Assembly (NCBI GenBank): GCA_016987375.1
Contig: PJRA01000011.1
Span: 684,859 to 738,766 of the forward strand
DNA from: Brachionus koreanus
Taxonomy: Eukaryota > Rotifera > Eurotatoria > Ploima > Brachionidae
DNA length: 53,908 nucleotides
Direction: 5' to 3'
Shown: positions 43,930 to 53,908 of the stretch, piece by piece
Numbering within the stretch: position 1 is the first letter of the stretch
How the letters are laid out: the number at the start of each line of letters is the position of its first letter
Made by a program: the position numbers and the translations under genes
The notes under the pieces: model-generated
Told to the model about the DNA's origin: nothing
Databases searched by the model: none
What the model saw: only the letters and a program-made list of their open reading frames with translations

Positions 43930-46900
43930 TAATTATGCAATAATTGCCAATCAATTTTTTTATATTAAAAATATTCAGATCACTTTTTTAAAAATAGTTA
44001 ACTTTGAATAAACAATTTTTTCTAATTATTTGATTTTTTAAGAACCAATCGAGCGAATTTAAACCAGACAAAGAGTTGTAAGTGAAAATTATTTTCAAAT
44101 AAATAAAATAACTCGCAATTTTCATCAATAAAATATTTTATTTAAAAATAAAACCTTTCAAAAAAACACTCTGTCAGAATAGATAACTTCTAATAAGCAT
44201 TATTATCAAATTTTGATTAATTTCCAATTTCATTTTTCTTTTTTGGTATCTTTAAAATGGTGAACGTTCAATTTGTATAATTTTTTTCCATTAATTTAAG
44301 TCTAAATTGTAAATTATTTGAAAAAAATAATCAAAAATTCAGAGTCAGTATTTTGGTAAAAAGTAATTGAAATTAAAGTTTAATTGCTAGATAAATAGCT
44401 TTTAAAATAGTATTTTATAATATTTAACTGGAGAACTAACCCTTGCGATTATTTTCTTTTTTTTTTAAATTTAAGCTGATAATGGCGATTTAAAAAAAGA
44501 CTTCTTAATAGCGCATTGTTAAAATTATTTAAGGAATTGTTTGACTAATACATCTATAAAAAAATTAAATAATTAATTAAAAATTAAAATTTTAATCTTA
44601 GAATTTTAAACATCTATAATATATTTTATTAATTTTAAATCAAATTTAAAGTATTAGCCAAGTTATTATTAAATATAAAATTCATAACTTTACAAAAGCA
44701 TTTTCAGCTTTTTTAGAATGACCATTGTTTTACTTATTAACAAATTCTGTCTTTTTTTTCAAGCTCTTGAGTGCAAGTAAATAAGCGCACATCTTTTTTT
44801 TTCACATCTTTTTCTTAAGATAATATTTGCAACTATACAAGTTTAAATTATGAATTCAAGAATTATTTACTAAAGGTAGATGCACTGAATGAATTTTTAA
44901 ATTTAATGCCAAGAGGTTTTTTTCTTAATTTAATGATAAGCTAAAATTTAATCAATAAATTGATTTTACTAAGTTATTAAGTTTCTGAAATAAATTTCTT
45001 TTGTCGATGCACTATTAAAAAATTTTGATGCGGTAAAAAACTCTGTTGATGCGTTAGTCCACTTATTCCATTAAAAAATCTCTTGTTGATAAAAGATTAA
45101 AGGACATGAACTACCCCAAAAGAATATAACAAAACAGATAACAAAGAATCAAAAAAAGACCAAAAAATACATAAGATCACCAAGTTTCATGATTATTGAA
45201 AATTCATTTCTTTTCGAAAATAACAAGCAAAGCTAGACATTGCTTCAAGTATGCTATACTTGAAGCCCAATATCTCGAGATCGGATTAACTTATCGATAT
45301 CATAGACTCCTTGAAAGTAAGCTAAAGAGCTATAAAATATTACTCAAAAGTCGATTTGACTTAGTGATATATTTGAAAGCTCAAAATCTATAATACCCAA
45401 TTTCAGCACTTCAAGGTTCGGTTTGACCCACCATCAAACCATAAAATATGACCAAAAACTCTGAAGGCACATTGGAATGATATGGTATTCTCATTATATA
45501 GAATACTTTTTGTTTTTTTTATTTTATTTCTTATCAATAATACTGTACCTGTATGTATTACTTTATTTGTATTTATTTTTTTGAAATTAATTGAATTGAA
45601 TAATATATTTGTATTTGTTAATAATTAATGTAATACATTTTTAATAATGTTTAAAGAATAAATAAAGTTTAATTTAATAAAATAAAATAGTTTTGGAATT
45701 ATAGAAATTTTAATTGAAATGATATATCATTTTTCAACTTTAATGAACAGTTTTCTATTGAAAAATTTTACTATACTAGTGTTGGGCACTGTCAGTGACG
45801 ACCAATGGACCGCTATAATTCGGTATTGGCCGTCTTAATGGGCACAAGTAAAAAATTTTTTTTATTTTAAATTTTAATTTTTTGTCTAATACTCAATTCT
45901 TTTATTGAATTGAATTTTTTTTTAATTTTAAATTGAAATTGAATATAAAAATGTCGACCGCTCAAAATATATTTTTTTTGATTTTATTAACTTTTATTAA
46001 CAATTATTATTAAATTTAAAGTCACATATTTAAATTAAATGTAGATTAAGAAAATAGAAAAACAAGTGCGAGATTTTAGTTTAGTTTATTGAATAAATAT
46101 AAATGGAACAGTTTATGATATACAAGGTTATTTTACATTACTATTTCTGTGAATTGCTTTACATACATAATTTTTTTATTTAATTAAATGATTAAATGAA
46201 AAAGAAAACAAAATCAAAAATAGAGGCTGTTTATGGTTGCATCTTGAATGTTAAATCATTTCTCATTTTTAACACTAATTATTTTCTTTATTCTGAACAC
46301 TTTTAATATGCGCTTTTATTTTAACAGGACGCTGAAACAAAAATGGGAATGTTATAATCAATGTGACTAATGAATAGACTTTTGAAGACAGCCATTAGAA
46401 ATTCAGATTTTGAGCTAATGTTTGAAATTTATAGCAATTTTTGTTTAAATTGTTACAAACTTGAAATCTTTTTTATTAAAAATCATATATTTCATATAAG
46501 CAATAATAGAAATTTTTTCATTAAAAAAAATACAACAAATGAGCTTGAAATTATGGAAAAAAAAAACAGCCAACAACTATTATTTTAGCTATAATTAAGT
46601 GCTAGGCCAGTCAACTGACCGTTTCAAAGACTGAGCTGATCAAATTAAATTTTGATCATACTCTTAATCCCGAAATTGTTGAAAATTTTTTTTCCTTTTG
46701 AAATTTTCTGATGATTTTTCAGTGAAAGGTGAAAATGAGCACCAAATTTCTTATATTTCACGAAAGATTCTCAAATACACAAATGGGCTCAAATGACGAT
46801 GCAGAGATGTGTGAATGAGTGATGCTAACAAGAATGATTTTGTTTAGAGTGGTGAAATTACTCGTGAATCCAGTCCTTTGTCCAATTTGTCAAAAATTTA

Positions 46901-48697
46901 TGAAAAATTAGAGAAATGTCAAAGAAACACTAATTTTTTTTTAAATCGAGGTAAAAATTTTTTTGATCACATTAAATAAAAAAATGGTCAAATAATATAT
47001 AAGTTTTATTAATTTTATTTTTATCAAAAATCGGCTGATCATTGATTTTGAGATAAAAAAATATTAATCTAAATGCTTTTAAATTATAATTATCACCTAC
47101 ACAAGGAACATTTAATGGATTTTAATGGATTTGTCACAAGTAAAGTTCGATTTGTTTGCATTGCATAGCCTAATTTAGCAATTTTAAAGCAGATATTGCG
47201 GATGTGCCTAGGTGCTTTCTAGTAGTTACTTAAGTAATTGGAGTTAAGCACAAACCACCTCATAAAAGTATACTAATAAAAGCTAAGATCTTTTTTATTG
47301 TAAAATGTAAGTTTGAGATTCATCTTAAAATTATCAAAATCATCAATGTCCTCAAATTCGTTATAAACATAATCAAAGAATACTTATTGAATTTTATCTG
47401 CATTTCTATGATATTCAATCTTAAAAAAAATCAATAAAATAAAATATTTTCTAAATTTTAGATCTGATAGAAAAAAAAATTGTCAAAAATATTAAATTTA
47501 TTAAACAAAGAAGAAATTAAACAATAGAAACATCAAAAAAGGTAAGAAAAAAGTTTTACAAAGTGTATTTAATTACACCAAATCGAGTGATCAAAAGATC
47601 AATGTTGAAATTCACTATATTCAAGCTTTCTATTTACAATAATATAACTAATATAGAAAATTTAATAATATAAAATTTAACTTATATAGATTTTTTTCAA
47701 AAAAGATTTGATATTAATTTTTCTTACTAGTCAAAACTAATATTTTATTTTTTTAAAAGTAAATAACTTTTTAATTGAATTTAAATAAATGAAGTGTTAA
47801 TCAGTCTTTTAGACAAGGGCATTAGTCTGTTGATTAGTCTTAAAATTGAAAAAAAAAATTGATTATATAGAGCTGAATTAAAATAATAAAAACAGTGGCT
47901 TTTTTGGTCTCTTAGAATTTAATGTAAATTTGGAAAATTTATGTAAATTACTTAAATTTACCTAATTTTGCGTTAACTTACACATTTTACGAAACTTTCT
48001 TACTTTCTTGTGAAAAAAATTTTGTTTTTACTTTTTTTTTCGTAAGTTTTCTTAAATAAAAGATGCGTAAAATCATCAGCTTACCAGTATTCTATTTTAT
48101 ATCATCACAATTATTTGATTTTGATCATTTTAAGCTTTTTATTTTTAATCTAATTACATACTTAATAAAATTAGGTAAAAAAATTTATTGTTGAGAACCG
48201 TCAAAGGCGGCCACTAGAGAGCCAAAAGATAATGTTTCTCATTTTTTATATTTAATTCTTTGATCTCTCAAATTATTATGGTCGAATACTTGCAAATAAT
48301 TTTTTTTAGTAAATTTTAATGCATTTTGCATTAGTTTGTATCATCATTTGTTGAATCTGAATATCAAAAATAAACTTAAATACTCATTTTGTTTGAAATT
48401 TTAAAAATTTTACATTCGAGACGAATGTTTATCACAATCTATTCAATTAAATTCTAATTCAAATTTATCTAAAATCAAGTATAAACAAATACTGAAATAT
48501 TTTCTGTAATATGATAATATCTTTTATTTAATGTTTATAAGTAAATTAAAATCACGTCTAGATTTTGCGCTTAAATTTCGCATGGTTGAACTCAATTCAA
48601 AATTTTTGTTTACGTAATATTAGCTATAACATCTCCTTCATTTCACAATATTTTCACTTTGATTTCTTGTAAAAAAGCAAATTCAGAATTTTAGTAA
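43930..48697. other. Spacer between the two cyclase genes
   Basis: About 4.8 kb, mostly A/T-rich. I found no third cyclase copy. Structures seen: a perfect inverted repeat CTTCAAGTAT-GCT-ATACTTGAAG at about 45243-45265; a GC-richer patch at 45778-45845 with TAGTGTTGGGCACTG and an imperfect hairpin at 45797-45834; repeats at 46085-46200 and 46620-46665; ACGTAAATT-type short palindromes near 47930-48060. The 72-codon open frame at 46370 has no coding signature beyond its length. Confidence 0.5.
45797..45834. repeat. GC-rich hairpin in a TGGGCAC-bounded patch
   Basis: GACGACCAATGGACCG pairs imperfectly with CGGTATTGGCCGTC across an 8-nt loop. The patch begins TAGTGTTGGGCAC and ends ATGGGCACAAG. 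The first reminds me of hAT-element termini (CAGNGNTGGGCA), but the two ends are direct, not inverted, so identity stays open. Confidence 0.35.
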
Positions 48698-49957
48698 ATG
48701 AGCTCATTTCTTATACAAGTTGTTTTTTTATTTATCTCTTTTAATATTAGAGTTAATCGAAGTCAAAGATATGTAATATCCTGAAATAAATAATCTTGAC
48801 AACAAATCTTAACTTTTTTTTCTAGAATGTTATACCCAATAGACTCTCTGAAACAATCAAAGTCTCTTCTTTACAGAGTAGCTATTCAGAGTTTTATTCA
48901 TTATTGGCTCCGATTGCTAATCCAAGAGTTTCTGGTACATATGCAAATGCCCAAATCAGAAATGTGATTATTAATAATTAAAAATGTATTTGTTATGTTT
49001 ATTTAATTTTAAAATTTATCAAGTATTTAGCGTCTCAAATGAGATCTTTTGGATGGAATGTTGAATTAGACAGTTTTAATGCCCGCACACCATATGGAAT
49101 AAAACCAATGGCCAATATTATTGCAACATTACCCATAGGAAAAAATTTTTACTCGAACATAAATGCTAATTCAGTCACATCTAATCGAGTCATATTTGCT
49201 TGTCACTATGACAGTAAGTTGTTTAGAAGCTTTAGATTTGTTGCAGCAACAGATTCAGCAGTACCATGTGCTATTCTTCTTGATATGGCCAAATATTTGA
49301 AGCAAAATTTTGACAAGAATCAATTTGCAAGATTAAATAGGCACATTCAATTCATTTTTTTTGATGGTGAAGAAGCATTCAAAACATGGACATCAAGTGA
49401 TTCTCTATACGGTTCTCGAAATTATGCAAATAAATTAACATCTCAATATGGTCAAAAAGCATTTGATTCAATGGATTTGTTTGTTTTGCTTGACTTACTC
49501 GGAGGCTATAGTTCTAGTTTTCCAAATTATTTCTGGTCAAATCCAACAAGTCATCAGGCTTATTTACTGATGAATAAAATTGGTAATTATTTTCTTTTAA
49601 TCCTTATATATTAAATATTTAAAATTTTTTAATTTTAGAGCAAAATCTTATAAGATTAAGATATTTATCTAAATCCAGAGTTTACTATTTTAAATATGTT
49701 CGTGGCAGAAATTTTAGACAGATTGATGATGATCATAAGCCATTTTTGAGAAAAAGTTTTCTAATTTATTTTTTAAATAAATCATAATTCTTTAAAAATT
49801 TTATTAAGATGTTCCAGTATTACACATGATTCCTTCTCCTTTTCCATCAGTTTGGCATACGCAAAGAGACAACTTGAAAAATCTTTATCCGAGCCATGTT
49901 CAAGATTTAAGAAAAATAATGAAGCAATTTTTTATTGAAATATTAAATAATTATTAA
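48698..49957 (+). CDS. Qpct: Secreted glutaminyl-peptide cyclotransferase, copy 2
   Basis: Paralogue of the gene at 41335 with the same five-exon plan: 48698-48772, 48826-48963, 49024-49582, 49639-49755 and 49809-49957, giving 345 residues. Exon 1 encodes a hydrophobic signal peptide (FLIQVVFLFISF). Expected zinc ligands are Asp148 in ATDSAVPC, Glu188 in FFDGEEAF and His313 in SVWHT. Other family segments are CHYDSKLF, DSLYGSRNYA, DDDHKPFLRK and VPVLHMIPSPFPS. All introns are 53-60 bp, far shorter than those of copy 1. The second donor (AAT|GTGATT) is weak but its position matches the paralogue exactly. TTTTAG lies 3 nt before the ATG. Both copies look catalytically competent, with divergence mainly in the N-terminal region and exon 4. 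Confidence 0.93.
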
Positions 49958-52900
49958 ATAAATAAATTAGTTTAAATAAAATTTAAAAAAAAATTTTCTT
50001 CTAACTAAAATTATCTTAAATATATTTATTTACTCTTGGATTAAATCAAGTTTTTATTTTGATTTAGTTATAAGAATGTTTATTTTTAAGTGAAATAATT
50101 TTTAAAATTTAAAAAAATATGTAACCACAAAATACCTAAAAATTTCCACAAATATCTATAAATTTTAACAAAAAAGTAATTAAAAATAATATTCATATAT
50201 TCAATAAATATTTTTTTAGAAGATCATGTAAATTTTTAATTTTAAATGCTCTAATGTCTAACTCTTTGCTTATTTAATCTTAGATTCTCTAGATGTACAG
50301 ATTTTCAGACGAAAAATTACTTGTAATGATACTGGTTTAGCTAAGTTAGCTGGTTAGCTTATTTTTGGTCAACCAAATTTTGACAAAAATTCAATCAACA
50401 AATTTTAATTTTTTTTTTAATTTTTAAAAATTTTATAAATCCTCAATAAAGATTATATGTGTTCTTGATCTTAAACCATTTTTCAAAAATTAAAATGTTT
50501 AATTTTGAGAATAATAAAGGACTAATTATTTTTTTCACTAAAATTTCTTAATCTAGCACTTCAGTTTTACTTGAATCCCAACAAAAAATTCATGATTTTG
50601 CCAACAAATATTATTTCATCTAATTTTTCGAAATAATTTTCTAAATTCTTGATTCCAAATTTCATAAGTGAAAATATTATTGAGTTGTTTTATATAAAAT
50701 GTCGACATCAATACCTGAAAAATACTATGGTACAATTAAAGGTTCCAGGCCTTAGCCAGGAAGGACAAGTCTCAAGATTGGCATATAATTCAAAGTAATT
50801 AATTAGGTTTTTAGTTTATCTTTAATTTTTGGTTCTAATTATATTGCTTTTGAAATTTTATAATACATCTTAATTTTTGTATGCATAAAGAATTTTACGT
50901 CATTTTACTGAGCTCATGTGTGACATAAGTTATGTCACATAACATCGACCAAGATAAAATATTCGACAAAAATTTTAGAAATTTGATATTTTCAAACATA
51001 TACTGAATTCAAGAAATTTTCAATGTAGATTTAATCAAGCATGCATCTTATTTCGATAATGAGTGGAAAAGTTTTAACAAGCATATTGACAAATTTTTGA
51101 CTGATTTAAAAAAGTTGCGTCGATAACAACGAATGATGGTTCAGAGTATAATGCAACGATCTACCAAGTACAACAAATGCACTGGAGTCTATATATGCTA
51201 AAATATAGGACTTTCAAACTCGTCTTGTTCGTGTTGGCACTGTTCGCTAAAAAACTACAACTGCTATCACACTTTCGCTTTTTGCTACAGACTTATTAAT
51301 TTTATTGCAATGATAATCAGTTATGTTCCAAGTGTATTAAAAAGTTTACGCCAATGAAAAAAAAGAGGTTTTTACCAAAAAAAATTGTTCTCTTTTTTAT
51401 TTTTATCTTTTTTTCAAAGTAGTTGACAGCTTCTTATAAAAAATTATTAGGAATATACTTTTTTCGTTTATTTTTATTTGATTTGTTTTTTATTATAAAA
51501 TAAAATATTAAAATATAAAAGTTGTCTTTTATTGTATAAAAATATTTTATTTTTACTAAAATTTTAATCTGAAAATATTAGCAGTCTTTTTATTTTGAAG
51601 ATTAGTTTAATGTTGCTTTTTCTTTTATTGAAAAAAGAAAATAAAACGCAAAATTTTTTGACTCAGTCTATTATAATTAATTTGAATTAAAAGAATTGTT
51701 AAAAAAGGCCAGAAATGAGATTTTAGGGTAATAAGTCTCATTGAAAATAAAACTAAAATAAATCATAAAATACTTAGATTATTCATTATTTCTGAAAATG
51801 CTCTAAGTCAGAAAATTATCTTATCTTGTTTTTCTAAAAAAAATCTAATCTAGATCTTTTAAAAAACACCAATAAATTCAATAGTATTGATAAATTCAAA
51901 AAAAAATTCACTAAATTTTACTTTAAATTGAATAAAAAATAAACTTGAATGAATTGATGAACTTTAATTTTTTTCAAAAAACTTTTCATTTTAAAATCAA
52001 TCGATTCAATAGTCAAAATTGATGTGCTAATAAATTAAGATTTTAAAATATTGATTATGGCTCTTTATGTGATTGAAAATAGATTGAAAATATATTATAA
52101 ATATAACACAGTAAAAATAATTTACTTGGCATGGTTTTAATTGAAGAAAAAATTTTTGCTAATTTTATTGTAAAAATTTATTTTGAATTATTTATTTACG
52201 GATTATATTTTGATATATTTGTCAAATAAAAAAATTAGATCTTAAAGTTTTACTATTAATCATAAAAAAATTAAGTATCCTCAACATTTTTTCATATTTA
52301 ATATTTTTCAGGTTTTTGAATATGAAATTTTGATGAAACCATAGCAAGGTTTAAAAGTTAGTCTGCCACAGATTTTAGCATTATCTTCGTTATTACAGAA
52401 ATTTTTTCTAATTTTAAGTTTTAAAAAAAAAGATTATTCAAGTGATATTTTTTAGTTTGATAAGTTAAATTTTCTAGGTATCTTTCACAAAATTCGAAAT
52501 CAATAGGTCTAGTCTAGTTTATTTTAATTTAAATCACGCTCAAGGAGCTTAGATATATTTTATTTTTATTTTTTAAGCAATCAAATAATATTCGGATAGG
52601 TATGGAATTTCACAAAATATTTCTCGCTAAACAAATTCTGGGAAAAATTTTTAAATTTTACAAACAACTCTCTTAGAAATGTACAATATTTGTGTGTTGA
52701 ATTTGGATCTGAGCTTTTTAACAATTTGGTAAACAATAAACATTCTGATTGTAATCAACGATAGAAAAACTAGAAACAATTTAAATCGAGTAATACCGAA
52801 TTTTGTGAAGCGTAAACATAAATTTCTAATAAATACTTGACAAAATTTTTCCTATCAAATCACACCAACACATTTAAATAAAAAATTTAGATTTCCTAAG

Positions 52901-52998
52901 AATTACCACAAAAATGAGAGGACAAGACAAAATTATTTGTTTTTATCCAAAAAGTAGACTTTTTTTTTCGTTGAAAATTTGTAAATAATAAATATTAA
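49958..52998. other. AT-rich intergenic region
   Basis: Three kb between the second cyclase and the Cys-rich gene. No gene was found. A 34-codon coding-like stretch on the plus strand (51025-51126; HASYFDNEWKSFNKHIDKFL) ends at TAA and has no partner exon. Near 50700-50780 and 51120-51290 the sequence is GC-richer than average, which suggests old transposon or exon fragments. Confidence 0.45.
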
Positions 52999-53016
52999 TT
53001 TTCAGGTGAAAAATCA

Positions 53017-53908
53017 ATGACTGAAAAAACAGCCTATGAATGCATGCCACGGTATGTAATTAGACGAAATCCTGATGAAGGACAAAAACTACGTATCCGG
53101 GTTAATATTTTTGAGAAAAATCAATCTCAGTCATGTGAACCTTTGGAATTGTGCAAGTGCTATACACCATGCGTTACATGCAAGGCCTGTTTATTATGCA
53201 AAAAAGCATGCCGCAAAACTGATCTATGCTACTCGTGTAAAACATGCAAAATTGTCGAACCAAAAACTCAAAATTTGATTAAGCTTCTTACAGAAAAAAA
53301 GAAACCGTGTATTTTATGTATCAATGGAAAACCGTGTAAAATATGCAAACCATGTGAAGAAAAACAACAAGATGTTAATCAAAATGATGCTAAAGATAAA
53401 CCTGCAATTTATAAATGCCGATATGTGCCATTAAGAGATTTAAATAAATATGCTAAACCTGAAAAAAATTTAACAAGATTTGATGATCATTTGACCGATT
53501 CAGATTATCCATCAGAGAGAGAGTTAACACCAGAAATAAGATATATTACTGAACGGGTACCTTCGGATTATCCTACTAATCAACTGTATTCACAAAAACC
53601 AATAGGAAAACCAAGTTCTGGAAAATATGAAGGATCATCGAGAGGACCGAGTGGTGAGCCATCAGGAATACCCAGTGATGAACCATTTGGAGAACCAAGT
53701 GGTGAGCCATCAGGAATACCCAGTGATGAACCATTTGGAGAACAAAGTGGTGGTGCATCTGGAGGACCATCAGGCCGTGGCCCTAGTAAAGGACCAAGTG
53801 GTGGTCCATCTGTAGGACCATCAAGCCGTGGCCCTAGTAAAGGACCAAGTGGTGGTCCATCTGTAGGACCATCAAGCCGTGGCCCTAGTAAAGGACCAAG
53901 TGGTGGTC
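53017..53908 (+). CDS. Cys-rich CxxC protein with Gly-Pro-Ser tandem repeats, 3' partial
   Basis: The frame is open from 52999 to the window end, about 297 codons from the ATG at 53017. An acceptor-like TAATTTTCAG ends at 53005, so the coding exon starts at 53006 and the ATG may be the true start or internal. Residues 1-40 are basic and polar. Residues 40-113 are a lysine/cysteine cluster with 16 Cys, largely spaced CxxC (C52, C55, C58, C61; C71, C74, C77; C98, C101; C107, C110, C113). A charged, proline-containing linker with YPSERELTPEIRY follows. From about residue 213 come two 16-residue repeats (GEPSGIPSDEPFGEPS), then 17-residue repeats (GPSGGPSVGPSSRGPSK) that run off the edge. There is no signal peptide from this ATG. 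The Cys region may bind metal or form disulfides; the tail would be flexible. I recognise no named family. Confidence 0.75.
   Translation, partial: MTEKTAYECMPRYVIRRNPDEGQKLRIRVNIFEKNQSQSCEPLELCKCYTPCVTCKACLLCKKACRKTDLCYSCKTCKIVEPKTQNLIKLLTEKKKPCILCINGKPCKICKPCEEKQQDVNQNDAKDKPAIYKCRYVPLRDLNKYAKPEKNLTRFDDHLTDSDYPSERELTPEIRYITERVPSDYPTNQLYSQKPIGKPSSGKYEGSSRGPSGEPSGIPSDEPFGEPSGEPSGIPSDEPFGEQSGGASGGPSGRGPSKGPSGGPSVGPSSRGPSKGPSGGPSVGPSSRGPSKGPSGG
53653..53748 (+). repeat. 48-bp tandem repeat, two copies
   Basis: Copies at 53653-53700 and 53701-53748 differ by one base (C to A, changing Pro to Gln). They are in frame (16 codons) inside the Cys-rich gene and encode GEPSGIPSDEPFGE(P/Q)S. Confidence 0.95.
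53764..53908 (+). repeat. 51-bp tandem repeat, continuing past the window
   Basis: A partial unit (53764-53790, one codon different) is followed by two identical 51-bp units (53791-53841 and 53842-53892) and the first 16 bp of a third. The unit is 17 codons in frame and about half G+C, in sharp contrast to the surrounding DNA. Exact identity points to recent expansion. Confidence 0.95.

Noticed and set aside
45410..45450. GGTTCGG-like T-loop suggesting a tRNA
   Set aside because: No acceptor stem, anticodon arm or B-box fit could be built around it. No tRNA gene was found in the window.
46370..46588. 72-codon plus-strand ORF between the cyclases
   Set aside because: Composition follows the local A/T runs (Phe, Asn, Ile, Lys) and there are no splice partners or motifs.
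53576..53815. Open frames rich in His/Val/Leu or Glu/Val over the repeat tract
   Set aside because: Repeat translation in the wrong frames of the Cys-rich gene; stop-free only because the repeat lacks stops.

Overview
The window reads as nuclear DNA of an AT-rich invertebrate animal. Evidence for an animal: kindlin, a germinal-centre-kinase MAP4K, ABCC10/MRP7-type transporter, NAD-dependent isocitrate dehydrogenase (IDH3) subunits, secreted glutaminyl cyclases, GT-AG spliceosomal introns, U1 snRNA genes and LINE-type retrotransposon remains. I cannot name the phylum from sequence alone. Non-coding DNA is very A+T-rich; coding exons and RNA genes stand out as islands of higher GC. All exon models were spliced by eye, using family conservation, reading phase and GT/AG signals.

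Layout. 1-4679 (-): MAP4K3/5-type kinase, 5' part complete, 3' end running off the left edge. 4.7-11.4 kb: gene-poor, with decayed coding islands and a foldback hairpin. 11.4-13.9 kb (+): a 465-residue coiled-coil protein of unknown function. 15.2-15.8 kb: LINE 3' remnants. 15.98-22.81 kb (-): complete kindlin gene of four exons (732 aa); its large introns hold a LINE fragment, a short palindromic repeat and an antisense AT-hook ORF. 22.8-26.8 kb: intergenic, with remains of a FLYWCH-like mobile element. 26.8-29.6 kb: IDH3 gamma-like (-) and IDH3 alpha (+) genes head to head, 485 bp apart. 29.9-31.1 kb: a foldback element and a piggyBac-type MITE. 31.38-31.94 kb: two U1 snRNA genes, one with a changed 5' splice-site recognition sequence. 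33.8-41.2 kb (+): ABCC10-like transporter. 41.3-50.0 kb (+): two tandem glutaminyl-peptide cyclotransferase genes with identical exon plans; the first starts 164 bp after the ABCC10 stop. 53.0 kb to the right edge (+): a Cys-rich protein with CxxC clusters followed by exact tandem Gly/Pro/Ser repeats, open to the window end.

Functional links. The divergent IDH3 pair encodes two subunits of one mitochondrial enzyme and probably shares a promoter. The U1 variant (C9 to U) would pair better with an A before the 5' splice site, and the introns of this window use A there as often as G. Several start codons lie 3-11 nt after a splice-acceptor-like T-rich...AG, and ABCC10 and the first cyclase are closely spaced with no AATAAA between them; this fits 5'UTR introns or spliced-leader trans-splicing, which the sequence alone cannot settle.
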